A stretch of DNA of 64,000 nucleotides. Source: Actinobacteria bacterium HGW-Actinobacteria-2 (GTDB taxonomy: Bacteria > Actinomycetota > Actinomycetes > Propionibacteriales > Propionibacteriaceae). The translations under genes and the position numbers were made by a program. Positions within the stretch are counted from its first letter, which is position 1. The number at the start of each line of letters is the position of its first letter. The notes beneath the pieces were generated by a model, which was not told where the DNA came from, did not search any database, and saw only the letters and a list, made by a program, of their open reading frames with translations. Below are positions 17,203-25,662 of this stretch, piece by piece. Where the stretch lies: contig PHEY01000004.1 of the NCBI GenBank assembly GCA_002841335.1, positions 186,001-250,000 of the forward strand, written 5' to 3'.

Positions 17203-18264
17203 ATGGACACCGCTCCGACGACGGCCCTGTGGGGCACCCGCGAACTCGCCAGCCACTTTGACGCTCCCGTTGGCTACCTCGCCGCGGCCAGCAACGGGAT
17301 CCTGCCGCGTGAGGCGGTCGCCGCCATGACTGCCGACATCCAGCGATGCGGTCGCGGTCAGGTAGCCCCGTCCGACTACGACCCAGTGGTCGCCGACACC
17401 CGCGCCCTGTACGCCGCCCTGGTCGGGGTGGACGTCAACCACGTCGCCCTCGGGGCGGTGACGTCATCGTTGGTGGCCATGGTCGCCGCCGGGCTTCCGG
17501 ACGGTGCCGAGGTGCTGGTCGGGGCCGAGGAGTTCACCTCGGTGGTGTTCCCCTTCGTGGCCGGGAACCGACTAAAGGTGCGCACCGTGCCATTGGCCGA
17601 GCTGGCCTCAGCGATCACCGCTTCCACGGATCTGGTGGCCTTCTCGCTGGTGCAGTCGGCCACCGGGGAGGTGGTGGACACCGCCGCGATCCGCGAGGCT
17701 GCTGCCCGCCACGGCGCACTCACCTTGGCCGACTTGACCCAGGCGGCCGGCGTGCTGCCGGTCGCGGCCAACGACTTCGACGTCACCGTGTGTCATGCCT
17801 ACAAGTGGTTGTGCACGCCGCGGGGTGTCGCCTTCCTGACCGTGAGCCCGGACGCGGCCGAGCGCCTGGTGCCGGTGAATGCCGGTTGGTACTCCGCCGA
17901 CGATCCGTGGGCCAACTGCTACTGGCCGCAGCAGGCGCCATCTCTGGGCGCGCGGCGGTTCGACACCGCTCCGGCCTGGCAGGCCTTCGTGGGCGCCCGC
18001 GAGTCGCTGCGCTTGTTCGCCGCTACCGACATCTCAGCGGTCTGGGCTCATGCGGTGGCTCTGGCTGACCAGCTGAGTGCCGCGCTGGACCTGCCCGCGC
18101 AGCATCGAGCAGTGCTGAGTTGGCCCGATCCTGAGCACCGCCAGCTGGCTCGGCTGACTGCTGCCGGAGTGCGGGCGTCCGGGCCGCTGGGACGGTTGCG
18201 GGTCGCCTTCCACGTGTGGAACACCGAAGCCGATGTGGCCGCGGTCCTCGACGCGCTGAGCTGA
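17203..18264 (+). CDS. Class V aminotransferase (PLP), kynureninase/cysteine-desulfurase-like
   Basis: A 353-aa fold-type I PLP enzyme. The PLP lysine is in CHAYKWLCTPRGVAFL, preceded by ADLTQAAGVLPV, where the Asp and Gln usually contact the PLP ring. The small N-terminal domain starts FDAPVGYLAAASNGILP. I cannot assign a substrate: kynureninase, desulfurase and isopenicillin-epimerase-like members share this pattern, and no catalytic Cys loop typical of a desulfurase is evident. ATG 17203 has AGGG upstream. The divergent LysR gene probably controls it. Confidence 0.85.
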   Translation: MDTAPTTALWGTRELASHFDAPVGYLAAASNGILPREAVAAMTADIQRCGRGQVAPSDYDPVVADTRALYAALVGVDVNHVALGAVTSSLVAMVAAGLPDGAEVLVGAEEFTSVVFPFVAGNRLKVRTVPLAELASAITASTDLVAFSLVQSATGEVVDTAAIREAAARHGALTLADLTQAAGVLPVAANDFDVTVCHAYKWLCTPRGVAFLTVSPDAAERLVPVNAGWYSADDPWANCYWPQQAPSLGARRFDTAPAWQAFVGARESLRLFAATDISAVWAHAVALADQLSAALDLPAQHRAVLSWPDPEHRQLARLTAAGVRASGPLGRLRVAFHVWNTEADVAAVLDALS

Positions 18265-18630
18265 TCAGTCCTCGACGGCCGACAGGTACAACCAGCGTCC
18301 GTCCAGCTGGACGAACTGCGACCGCTCGCGGACGAAGCCTCGTCCGGCCGGACCACGGAACCGCGCCACGAACTCGACCTTGTCATCGTCGGATTGAAGC
18401 ACCTGCAGTGACAGCCATTCCAGGCCGTCGCCGGCCTCGACGGTGGCCGGACGGGTGCGTGGATGCCAGGTGTGCAGCAGGTAGTCGGTGTCGCCGACGG
18501 CGAAGGCGCTGTAGCGGGAACGCATGAGCTGCTCGGCGGTGGCCGCCTCCGCCAGACCGACATGCAGTCGTCCGCAGCAATCGGCGTACGAAAGGCCGGT
18601 GCCGCAGGGGCAGGGCGAGCCGGGTTCCAT
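18265..18630 (-). CDS. YchJ-like SEC-C motif protein
   Basis: A 121-aa UPF0225/YchJ-family protein. The N-terminus carries the SEC-C zinc knuckle, PCPCGTGLSYADCC, and the NTF2-like domain begins TAEQLMRSRYSAFAVGDTDYLLHTWHP. Function is unknown; SEC-C knuckles bind zinc and occur in proteins linked to protein quality control. The start at 18630 places the knuckle at the N-terminus as in relatives; the longer frame upstream adds 13 non-conserved residues. It ends directly after the aminotransferase stop, convergent. Confidence 0.87.
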   Translation of the reverse strand: MEPGSPCPCGTGLSYADCCGRLHVGLAEAATAEQLMRSRYSAFAVGDTDYLLHTWHPRTRPATVEAGDGLEWLSLQVLQSDDDKVEFVARFRGPAGRGFVRERSQFVQLDGRWLYLSAVED

Positions 18631-18700
18631 ACGGCTGACGATAGTGCTCCGCACCGGCGAATGCTGCACCGGTGTGCCAACTGCTGGCTAGATTTCTCTC

Positions 18701-19453
18701 GTGACCAAACGAACTCAAGGCCCCGTCGTCCGGCGTTTCGATCAGGTACAACCGACCACCACCGACGAGCGGCTGCTCAGCAGCCGCGACGACGGTTCCT
18801 GGGTGCATGCTGACCCCTGGCGGGTGTTGCGCATCCAGTCGGAGTTCGTCGAGGGCTTCGGCACCTTGGCCGAGCTCGGTCCCGGTATCGGAGTGTTCGG
18901 CTCTGCGCGCACCAAGCGCAGCGACCCCATGTATGCCGCTGCGGCCGAGATCGGTGCCGGCTTGGCTCGAGCTGGGTACGCCACCATCACCGGTGGCGGC
19001 CCCGGGATCATGGAGGCCGCGAACAAGGGGGCGTTCGAGGCGGGTGGGATCTCGGTCGGGCTCGGCATTGAGCTGCCGTTCGAGCAGTCGCTGAACAAGT
19101 ACGTCTCGCTCGGTATCAACTTCCGCTACTTCTTCGCACGCAAAGTGATGTTCTTGAAGTACTCCAGTGGATTTGTGGTGATGCCGGGCGGCTTCGGCAC
19201 CTTCGATGAGGTCTTCGAAGCGCTCACGCTGGTGCAGACCCGCAAGGTGAAGTCGTTCCCGATCGTGTTGTTCGGCTCGCAGTATTGGGCGCCGCTGCTC
19301 GAATGGCTGACCGCCCATGCCCTGGCCGATGGTTACATCAACGCCGTCGATCTGGACTTGGTTCAGATCACCGACGATCCGGACGAAGCGGTGCGGCTGG
19401 TGACGTCTGCGGCGCCGCGGTCGCAGCGGGGCACCACGACCAACGGAACCTAG
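18701..19453 (+). CDS. LOG/TIGR00730 family Rossmann-fold protein
   Basis: A 250-aa member of the LOG (cytokinin riboside 5'-monophosphate phosphoribohydrolase) family. Signatures are GVFGSARTKRSDPMY, ITGGGPGIMEAANKGA, and the paired FARKVMFLKYSSG and MPGGFGTFDEVFE, which hold the catalytic Arg and Glu. It is expected to hydrolyse nucleoside 5'-monophosphate N-glycosidic bonds. Start GTG 18701 lies 6 bases after TAGATT (18689-18694), a leaderless-type start. The N-terminal 50 residues before the core are typical for this long subfamily. Confidence 0.9.
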   Translation: MTKRTQGPVVRRFDQVQPTTTDERLLSSRDDGSWVHADPWRVLRIQSEFVEGFGTLAELGPGIGVFGSARTKRSDPMYAAAAEIGAGLARAGYATITGGGPGIMEAANKGAFEAGGISVGLGIELPFEQSLNKYVSLGINFRYFFARKVMFLKYSSGFVVMPGGFGTFDEVFEALTLVQTRKVKSFPIVLFGSQYWAPLLEWLTAHALADGYINAVDLDLVQITDDPDEAVRLVTSAAPRSQRGTTTNGT

Positions 19454-19472
19454 GCCCGATAGGATGACCGGC

Positions 19473-19757
19473 ATGGAATGGGCGATCGCGATGCTGGCAG
19501 TAGTGATCCTCGGGGTGGCGGCCCTGGCTTCCACCGGCAGGTTGGGCGAGTTGCCGACCACGGTCACTGACATGCCGCAACCCCATATTCCCGACGGCGA
19601 GTTGATCGGCGACGATCTGCGCGGATTGCGGTTCGCCGTGGTCGCGCGGGGGTATTCGATGCAGCAAGTAGATGAGCTTCTCGACCGGCTCGCGGGCCAG
19701 TTGGACGCCGGCGCCGCGCCGAGTGTCTATCGCGACTCCTGGACGTACAGCGATTGA
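19473..19757 (+). CDS. DivIVA-domain membrane protein
   Basis: A 94-aa protein with one N-terminal membrane helix (residues 2-20) and a short DivIVA-like segment, LRFAVVARGYSMQQVDELLDRL, near residue 50, with the Arg-Gly-Tyr turn typical of the DivIVA N-domain. ATG 19473 is preferred over the upstream in-frame codon at 19464 because TAGGAT (19460-19465) would lie over the latter and leaves 7 bases to 19473. A role at the septum or pole is inferred from the motif. Confidence 0.82.
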   Translation: MEWAIAMLAVVILGVAALASTGRLGELPTTVTDMPQPHIPDGELIGDDLRGLRFAVVARGYSMQQVDELLDRLAGQLDAGAAPSVYRDSWTYSD

Positions 19758-19844
19758 TCGATTCCGCACTGTGCGCAGGGTGTCTGCGCGAAGTGGAATA
19801 ATGGAACCTGTTGGACCGTAACCAGCCAAGAACAGAGGTATGCG

Positions 19845-20015
19845 ATGGCAGCGATGAAACCGCGAACCGGCGAAGGCCCCATCGAGGTCGCCAAGGAAGG
19901 GCGTGTGATCGCCATGCGCATTCCCGCTGAGGGTGGCGGACGCTTGGTCATCGAAATGAACGCTGCCGAGGCCGCCGAACTGAAGGCAGCGTTGGACAGC
20001 GTCGTCGTCGGCTGA
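19845..20015 (+). CDS. DUF3117 family protein, 56 aa
   Basis: A short actinobacterial protein (MAAMKPRTGEGPIEVAKEG at the start, ending ALDSVVVG) that I recognise as DUF3117. Its function is unknown. It begins in a compact beta-rich pattern (EVAKEGRVIAMRIPAEGGGR; LVIEMNAAEAAEL) and has no Cys or membrane segment. AGAGG lies 8 bases before the ATG. A strong rho-independent terminator follows 11 bases after the stop, so it is probably an independently transcribed and well-expressed gene. Confidence 0.88.
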   Translation: MAAMKPRTGEGPIEVAKEGRVIAMRIPAEGGGRLVIEMNAAEAAELKAALDSVVVG

Positions 20016-20026
20016 ATCACCTGATC

Positions 20027-20068
20027 AACGAAGCCGGTCCCGGAGCAATCTCCGGGGCCGGCTTCGTT
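20027..20068 (+). terminator. Rho-independent terminator after DUF3117 gene
   Basis: A 19-pair stem: AACGAAGCCGG-T-CCCGGAG pairs with CTCCGGG-G-CCGGCTTCGTT, with one G-U pair and a CAAT loop. A T-rich run (TGTTGTGT) follows. It is a textbook intrinsic terminator for the short upstream gene. Confidence 0.9.
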
Positions 20069-20087
20069 TGTTGTGTCCACAACGCTG

Positions 20088-20190
20088 GTTGAGCACGAGC
20101 CAGCCCGGCGCTGGTTGAGCAGCGATCGTGAGCACCACTGGTTGAGCAGCGAGCGTGCGTGAGCGTGTCGACACCCTCGCTTCGCCCCAG
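20088..20190. repeat. Three GCTGGTTGAGCA-type repeats
   Basis: GCTGGTTGAGCACGAGC, GCTGGTTGAGCAGCGA and ACTGGTTGAGCAGCGA lie in direct orientation between 20088 and 20150. They are followed by GTGTCGACACC and, near 20205, GTTTTCGACCC. They belong to the same dispersed family as the array at 7117-7333. They lie between the terminator and the end of glgA, a convergent gene junction. Confidence 0.8.
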
Positions 20191-20251
20191 GCGTCGGTGT
20201 TTTCGACCCTTCGGCAACCTCAGGACCGGCCAAGCTCAACCAACAGGCAGG

Positions 20252-21448
20252 TCAGTGACCCTGGTGCCACTCGATCGCGCGCTGGTAGACCGCAACGGTT
20301 TCCTGGGCGATCTTCTCCCAGGAGAACTCGTCGATGCAGCGCTGGCGTCCCGCCTTGCCGTAGGCAGCGGCCAAGCCAGGGTCGCGGGTCAGCCGATTGA
20401 CCTGGGTGGCGAACCGCGCCTCGAAGTCGGCCACGAAGGCCGGATCTCCGGCCTGGGCCGGGTCGTAGGCGACCAGGCTGCCGGTCTGGCCGTCGGCGAC
20501 CACCTCGGGAATGCCGCCGACCGCTGAGGCCACCACTGCGGTCTCACACGCCATCGCCTCCAGGTTCACGATGCCCAGCGGCTCATAGATCGACGGGCAG
20601 GCGAACACGGTCGCGTGACTGAGCACCTGACGGACCGAGGCCCGCGGCAGCATCTCCTGAACCCAGGTGACCGAGCCCGACCGAGCTCGGCTGAGTTCGG
20701 CGAAGGCAGTGTCGAACTCGGCGGCGATCTCGGGGGTGTCGGGCGCGCCGGCCAGCAGCAGCAGCTGGGTGTCGGGATCGAACTCCTGCGCGGCCCGGAC
20801 CAGGTGCACCAGGCCCTTCTGGCGGGTGATCCGGCCGACGAAAACCACCAACGGGCGGTCCAGGTCGACGCCGAGGCCGGTGACGATGTCGGTGGCCGGA
20901 TCGGGCCGGAACTCGTCGGTGTCGATGCCGTTGCGCACGACCTCGACCCGGGCGGGATCCAGCTCGGGGTAGGACGCCAGGACGTCGGTGCGCATCCCGT
21001 CACTGACCGAGATCACCGCGGCGGCGTCGAGGAAGGCGGTCTTCTCCGCCCAACTGGAGACCCGGTAGCCGCCGGCGAGTTGCTCGGCCTTCCACGGACG
21101 GTGTGGTTCGAGCGAGTGTGAAGTGACCACGTGGGGCACGTCGAGGAACTTGCTGCCCACCAGCCCGGCGAAGTTGGCGTACCAGGTGTGGGAGTGGATC
21201 ACGTCCACGTCACCGATGGCGTCGGCCATGGCCACGTCGGTACCCAAGACGCGCAGGGCCTGGTTGGCGCCCGGAGGGAAGGTTTCGGGGTGGGCGGTGG
21301 CACCTTCGCGGGGCTCGCCCATGCATTGCACTTCGACCGAGTCGCAGTACTTACGCAGTTGGGGGACCAGTTGTCCTACGTGGACGCCGGCGCCGCCGTA
21401 GATGTGCGGGGGGTATTCGCGGGTGAGGATCGAGACGCGCATGGTCAT
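20252..21448 (-). CDS. glgA: Glycogen synthase (actinobacterial GT4, GlgM-type)
   Basis: A 398-aa GT4 glycosyltransferase beginning [19 protein letters not shown], the signature of the actinobacterial GlgA/TIGR02149 group. Mycobacterial members use ADP-glucose to make maltose-1-phosphate (GlgM activity), so the product could be glycogen precursor or maltose-1-phosphate. Nucleotide-sugar contacts are in [19 protein letters not shown] and the E-X7-E region in [22 protein letters not shown] 21442 or 21448 are both possible. It is divergent from glgC, which supplies ADP-glucose. Confidence 0.93.
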   Translation of the reverse strand: MTMRVSILTREYPPHIYGGAGVHVGQLVPQLRKYCDSVEVQCMGEPREGATAHPETFPPGANQALRVLGTDVAMADAIGDVDVIHSHTWYANFAGLVGSKFLDVPHVVTSHSLEPHRPWKAEQLAGGYRVSSWAEKTAFLDAAAVISVSDGMRTDVLASYPELDPARVEVVRNGIDTDEFRPDPATDIVTGLGVDLDRPLVVFVGRITRQKGLVHLVRAAQEFDPDTQLLLLAGAPDTPEIAAEFDTAFAELSRARSGSVTWVQEMLPRASVRQVLSHATVFACPSIYEPLGIVNLEAMACETAVVASAVGGIPEVVADGQTGSLVAYDPAQAGDPAFVADFEARFATQVNRLTRDPGLAAAYGKAGRQRCIDEFSWEKIAQETVAVYQRAIEWHQGH

Positions 21449-21573
21449 GCAGCGATGGTGTCACACCCTGGCGTCCACTGTCCGAAGAATCCGCTGGGGG
21501 TACCTCTCAGCCCGTTGTCAGATGCCGGAACCTGACCAATCGCTAAGACACGGCACGCAATTGCGGCGTTTGC

Positions 21574-21602
21574 TTGTGGGGCTGTCGGCGCTGCCATATG
21601 TT
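21574..21602 (+). promoter_or_regulatory. Promoter for glgC
   Basis: TTGTGG (21574-21579), a 17-base spacer and TATGTT (21597-21602) form a good sigma-70-type promoter. The -10 box ends 6 bases before the glgC ATG, so the transcript would begin at or next to the start codon. Confidence 0.65.
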
Positions 21603-21608
21603 CAAGCC

Positions 21609-22835
21609 ATGACCAGTGGGCCGAACGTTTTGTCCATCGTCCTCGCCGGCGGCGAAGGCAAGCGCCTGATGCCGCTGACCGCGGACCGCGCCAAGCCTGC
21701 GGTGCCGTTCGGCGGCACCTATCGCCTCATCGATTTCGTGCTGTCGAACCTGGTCAACTCGGACTTGACCAAGATCTGTGTGCTCACCCAGTACAAATCA
21801 CACTCGCTCGACCGACACATCTCGTTGACCTGGCGGATGTCGCAGTTGCTGGGCAGCTACGTCACCTCGGTGCCGGCTCAGCAGCGCACCGGCAAGCAGT
21901 GGTACCAGGGCAGCGCGGACGCCATCTACCAGTCGATGAACCTGATCAACGACGAGGACCCCGACTACGTGGTGGTCTTCGGCGCCGACAACATCTACCG
22001 GATGAACGTCGAGGACATGGTCAATGCCCACATCGAGTCCGGCATGGACGCCAGCGTGGCCGGCATTCGGGTGCCGCGGGCCGAGGCCAACGCCTACGGA
22101 ATCATCGATGCCGGTGAGGGCGGTGTGATCAAGCAGTTCCTGGAGAAGCCTGCCGATCCGCCCGGCCTGGTCGACAGCCCGGACGAGTCGTTCGCGTCCA
22201 TGGGCAACTACGTCTTCACCCGCAAGGCCTTCGTCGACGCGCTCAACACCGATGCCGCCGATGCCGACTCCCGCCACGACATGGGTGGCGACATCATCCC
22301 GTTCTTCGTCGGTCAGGGCCGGGCGCAGGTGTACGACTTCACCGCGAACAACGTGCCTGGTGCGACCGACAAGGATCGCAACTACTGGCGCGATGTGGGG
22401 ACGTTGGAGGCCTACCACGCCGCTCACATGGATTTGGTGTCGGTGGAGCCGGAGTTCAACCTCTACAACCGCAAGTGGCCGATCTGGACCTTGCAGTCCC
22501 AGCTCCCCGGCGCGAAGTTCACCTTGCGTGGTACCGCTGAGGACTCGATCGTCGGCTCCGGTTCGATCATCTCCGGCGGTGACGTGGATCGTTCGGTGGT
22601 TTCGCCGCAGGTGATGGTCGACAAGTGGGCCAAGGTGGAGGAGTCGGTGCTGTTCCCTGGTGTGCGAGTGGGCCGCAACGCGGTCGTGCGGCGGGCCATC
22701 CTGGACAAGAACGTGATCGTTCCCGACGGTGTCGAGATCGGCGTCGATGCCGAGCACGACCGGGCGCGCGGCTTCCACGTCGAGAACGGGATCACCGTGG
22801 TGGCCAAGAACGTGTCGGTTCCCGGCAGCTGGTGA
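21609..22835 (+). CDS. glgC: Glucose-1-phosphate adenylyltransferase
   Basis: ADP-glucose pyrophosphorylase, 408 aa, making ADP-glucose from glucose-1-P and ATP, the committed step of glycogen synthesis. The N-terminal nucleotidyltransferase domain has [20 protein letters not shown] and FGADNIYRM; the substrate-binding region is EKP; the C-terminal left-handed beta helix starts after residue 290 ([20 protein letters not shown]). ATG 21609 has the promoter spacing described upstream; the reading frame is open before it but unlike the family. It pairs divergently with glgA. Confidence 0.96.
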   Translation: MTSGPNVLSIVLAGGEGKRLMPLTADRAKPAVPFGGTYRLIDFVLSNLVNSDLTKICVLTQYKSHSLDRHISLTWRMSQLLGSYVTSVPAQQRTGKQWYQGSADAIYQSMNLINDEDPDYVVVFGADNIYRMNVEDMVNAHIESGMDASVAGIRVPRAEANAYGIIDAGEGGVIKQFLEKPADPPGLVDSPDESFASMGNYVFTRKAFVDALNTDAADADSRHDMGGDIIPFFVGQGRAQVYDFTANNVPGATDKDRNYWRDVGTLEAYHAAHMDLVSVEPEFNLYNRKWPIWTLQSQLPGAKFTLRGTAEDSIVGSGSIISGGDVDRSVVSPQVMVDKWAKVEESVLFPGVRVGRNAVVRRAILDKNVIVPDGVEIGVDAEHDRARGFHVENGITVVAKNVSVPGSW

Positions 22836-22839
22836 CCCG

Positions 22840-23445
22840 CTAGGACGGTGCAGGCCCGGTTTGTTCGACCGGGAAGAGATCGATGTGAACCCGGTATCGC
22901 CGGGCGGGGTCGCTCCCGGCAGCGTCCTGCGACTTCTGGAATCGCTGGACCACCTCACTCAGTTCGGTCGTGAGCTGCTCGGCTTGGGCGGAAGTGAGGT
23001 TGAGCATGGCTGCGCTCATCAAGCCCGGCTCATCGATGGTGGGGTCGAGAGTCTCCAGCCAGCTGGCCAACGCTGCGGTGCGCTCAGCGATGACGTGCTG
23101 AATGACGAGTCCGGCCGGTCCCTCGGTGTCTGGTGACATCAGCAGCGAAGGGTCGGTGAGCTGGAATCCCACCGGGCGCCACCACCGCTCCCGTCCGCCC
23201 TGGTGGGCAGGGTCGTCCTCGACGAAGCCGTGGCGTTCCAGTTGGCGAAGGTGGTAGCTGGTTTGGCCGCTGCTCTCGCCGAGCTGGCGCGCGAGTTGGC
23301 TGGCTGTGGCCGACCCCAGAGTTGCCAGGCGTGAGTACATCGTCATCCGCAGGGGATGGGCAAATGCCTTCAATGCGTCCGGCCCCAGCGTGCGGGTGGC
23401 CGGTTCGGCGACTTCAGGCACGGTGTCGGTCTTGCGCGTCTCCAT
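22840..23445 (-). CDS. ArsR-like winged-helix regulator
   Basis: A 201-aa regulator with an ArsR-type HTH at residues about 18-95: LKAFAHPLRMTMYSRLATLG, then GQTSYHLRQLERHGFVEDD as recognition helix and start of the wing. The 100-residue C-terminal part is helical and could bind a ligand. ATG 23445 sits inside the phased operator repeats, consistent with autorepression; the frame extends upstream without signals. It is divergent from an MFS transporter that it probably controls. The effector is unknown. Confidence 0.85.
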   Translation of the reverse strand: METRKTDTVPEVAEPATRTLGPDALKAFAHPLRMTMYSRLATLGSATASQLARQLGESSGQTSYHLRQLERHGFVEDDPAHQGGRERWWRPVGFQLTDPSLLMSPDTEGPAGLVIQHVIAERTAALASWLETLDPTIDEPGLMSAAMLNLTSAQAEQLTTELSEVVQRFQKSQDAAGSDPARRYRVHIDLFPVEQTGPAPS

Positions 23446-23491
23446 TTGCAGAGATACCTTTGCATAGAAATCTTTGCAGAGAAGTCTCTGC
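23445..23491. promoter_or_regulatory. Phased operator repeats between regulator and MFS gene
   Basis: TTTGCAGAGA, TTTGCATAGA and TTTGCAGAGA start at 23445, 23459 and 23473, exactly 14 bases apart; a weaker fourth copy (TCTGCGTAGC) starts at 23487. The third and fourth form GCAGAGA-AG-TCTCTGC (23476-23491), a perfect palindrome. The first copy overlaps the regulator start. This is probably the binding array of the adjacent ArsR-like protein. Confidence 0.75.
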
Positions 23492-23520
23492 GTAGCCAGT
23501 CTAGGAGATGGAGTCCCGTG

Positions 23521-24810
23521 ATGACAGCGACGCCGCCGGTCGAGGCACAATCAGGCGACACCTCAGCGCCAAGGCCTCGACTCTCGGGAGCCTTCAATGC
23601 ACAGTTGGCATCCACCGGGATCGCCAACTTGGCCGATGGCATCTTGTCCACGGTCGCGCCACTGGTAGCGCTCGGGCTCACAGCTTCACCGGTGCAGATC
23701 TCAATGATCACCGCGGCCGGATGGCTGCCGTGGCTTCTCCTCGGACTCTTCGCGGGAGTGGTGGTGGACCGGCGTGACCGTAAATCCATCCAGGTCGTCG
23801 CCTTGGTCGTTCGGGCGCTGGTCCTGGCGGTCGCCGCGGCGGCTGCGGCGACCGGCAGCCTCACCATGGGTCTGCTGCTCGTGGTCGTGCTGATCTACGG
23901 CATCACCGAGGTGTTCGCCGACCTCGCCGCGACCGCGATCGTGCCCCAACTCGTGCCTGCTGATCGCCTCGAGGCGGCCAACGGCCGAGTCGTCGGCGTG
24001 CAGCAGGTGGCCAACAGCTTTCTCGGGGCGCCCGTGGGCGGTGCGCTTCTCATCGCCGGTTCGGCGGCGGGGTTCGGGGCGGCAGGTGGACTGGCGGCAC
24101 TGGCCGGCGTGGTGCTCCTCCGCGGAATGCGGGGGTCCTACCGGCCCCGTCCCACCGACGTGCGCGGTGGCGGGCCCATGGGGCCGTGGGGGCAGGTGCG
24201 TGATGGCGTCCGCTTCCTCTTTCGCCACCCCGTGCTTCGGCCTTTGGTCATCACCGGCAGTGTGCTGAACTTCGCCATGACCGGCTATTTTGCGGTGTTC
24301 GTGTTGTGGGCGGTCGGGCCGTCCTCGGCGATCGGGCTGACCTCAAGTCAGTATCCGCTGCTCATGCTGGGTTTCGCGCTGGGGGCGGTGGGTGGATCGC
24401 TGGTGGTGGAGGCCGTACGGCGGCGCCTGGGTGAGTTGCCGACGATCGTGATCACCTTGGTGCTCAGCCTGCTGCTGATGGTGGTGCCGGTGTGGTGGCC
24501 GAATGGGTGGATCGTGGCGGCCGACTTGGCGCTGATCGGTGCCCTGAACACCATCGGCAATGTGGCCTCCCGATCGATGAGTCAGCGCCTCGTGCCCGAA
24601 GGGCTCCAAGGCCGAGTCAATGGGGCGTCCAAGACTCTGGGGTTCGGGCTGATGCCACTGGGGGCCGTGTGTGCCGGTGTAGTCGCAGAAGGCTTCGGGC
24701 TCGCAACCACCTTCATCGCAGCCGTTGTGGTGTCGCTACTGGCGTGCGGGTACTTGGTGCTCGCCTTGGCCCGGCGGACGTCAACCACGCCCAACCATCA
24801 GGCCGGGTAG
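23521..24810 (+). CDS. MFS transporter
   Basis: A 429-aa MFS protein with about 12 hydrophobic segments. The motif-A loop after TM2 is GVVVDRRDRKSIQVV; other segments start LVVVLIYGITEVFADLAATA. The sequence style matches the enterobactin/MdfA-like or macrolide-exporter branch. ATG 23521, or the GTG at 23518, follows AGGAG at 23503. The phased operator array upstream and the divergent winged-helix regulator suggest induction by its own substrate, probably a toxic small molecule. Confidence 0.88.
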   Translation: MTATPPVEAQSGDTSAPRPRLSGAFNAQLASTGIANLADGILSTVAPLVALGLTASPVQISMITAAGWLPWLLLGLFAGVVVDRRDRKSIQVVALVVRALVLAVAAAAAATGSLTMGLLLVVVLIYGITEVFADLAATAIVPQLVPADRLEAANGRVVGVQQVANSFLGAPVGGALLIAGSAAGFGAAGGLAALAGVVLLRGMRGSYRPRPTDVRGGGPMGPWGQVRDGVRFLFRHPVLRPLVITGSVLNFAMTGYFAVFVLWAVGPSSAIGLTSSQYPLLMLGFALGAVGGSLVVEAVRRRLGELPTIVITLVLSLLLMVVPVWWPNGWIVAADLALIGALNTIGNVASRSMSQRLVPEGLQGRVNGASKTLGFGLMPLGAVCAGVVAEGFGLATTFIAAVVVSLLACGYLVLALARRTSTTPNHQAG

Positions 24811-24824
24811 CGACGAGGGGCCGC

Positions 24825-25484
24825 TCAGTTGCGGACGGCCACCAGCAGGCCGTCGCCGATCGGCAACAGGGTGGCGGTGAAGGCGTCGCCTTCGAGGATC
24901 GCGTCGAGCGCCTCACGGATGATCAGCGGCTCGTCGTCCTCGTTGCGGTCGTCGGCCACCAGTCCGCCCCACAAGGCGTGATGCATGGCCAACACGCCTC
25001 CGCTGCGCAGAAGGCGTTCGGCCTGGGCGACGTACTCGACGAACTCCAGCGGGTCGCCGTCGATGAACACCAGGTCGTAGACGGCATCGCTCAGCTTGGG
25101 CAGGACCACCAACGGCTGGCCGGCGATCAGCCGGACGCGGCGCAGCGGCACCCCCTCGGCGTTGAACACCTCGCGGGCCACCATCTGGTTCTCGGCCTCG
25201 GCGTCGATGCTGGTGAGCACTCCCTCGGCGGCCATGCCGGCCAGGAGCGCACCGGCCGAGACCCCGGTGCCGGTACCGATCTCGACCACGGCCTTGGCGC
25301 CGACCGCGCGGGCCAGCATGGTGAGGGTGGAGGCAACGCCGATGCTGATCGCTTCCAGACCCAGTTCATGTGCGCGCTTGCGTGCGGCGCGCCCGCCTTC
25401 GGACTCGGAGACCAGTTCCTCGGCGAAAGCCTGGGTGTTGGTCCACAGTCCGGCGCGTCCCGAATTCTTCCCTACTGGGTTCAC
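24825..25484 (-). CDS. SAM-dependent O-methyltransferase (COMT-type)
   Basis: A 219-aa class I methyltransferase of the catechol/caffeoyl-CoA O-methyltransferase group. Motif I is VVEIGTGTGVSAGALLAGM, the acidic residue at the end of strand 2 is in LTSIDAEAEN, and the metal-site Asp is in VFIDGDPLEFVEYV. Start GTG 25484 lies 7 bases after TAGGCT (minus strand, 25492-25497). In mycobacteria a similar gene lies near the lysA/sigE region; substrate is unknown. It is divergent from a 43-aa gene. Confidence 0.87.
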   Translation of the reverse strand: MNPVGKNSGRAGLWTNTQAFAEELVSESEGGRAARKRAHELGLEAISIGVASTLTMLARAVGAKAVVEIGTGTGVSAGALLAGMAAEGVLTSIDAEAENQMVAREVFNAEGVPLRRVRLIAGQPLVVLPKLSDAVYDLVFIDGDPLEFVEYVAQAERLLRSGGVLAMHHALWGGLVADDRNEDDEPLIIREALDAILEGDAFTATLLPIGDGLLVAVRN

Positions 25485-25521
25485 GGGCCTCAGCCTAGCG
25501 ATACCTCTACCATTGCGTCCC

Positions 25522-25653
25522 ATGAGTCACGTGGTTGTCGCGGAGTTCGTCGCCAATGTGCGGCCGGTCGAGGTCGCAGCAGGTCAGCAGGCAGGCCTGG
25601 CCGGTGCCGTGGCGCGAGACGGCGACCCGCTGGTCCTCCTCGAAAACGCCTAG
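25522..25653 (+). CDS. Small hypothetical protein, 43 aa
   Basis: A short frame beginning MSHVVVAEFVANVRPVEV and ending DPLVLLENA. It is mostly hydrophobic/acidic with no obvious motif. Support comes from position: TACCAT (25508-25513) ends 8 bases before the ATG, mirroring the divergent methyltransferase promoter. Its TAG stop is part of the TAGGCT -10 box of dapA. I do not recognise a family; it could be a regulatory leader peptide for dapA, but that is speculation. Confidence 0.5.
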   Translation: MSHVVVAEFVANVRPVEVAAGQQAGLAGAVARDGDPLVLLENA

Positions 25654-25662
25654 GCTGGGAAC

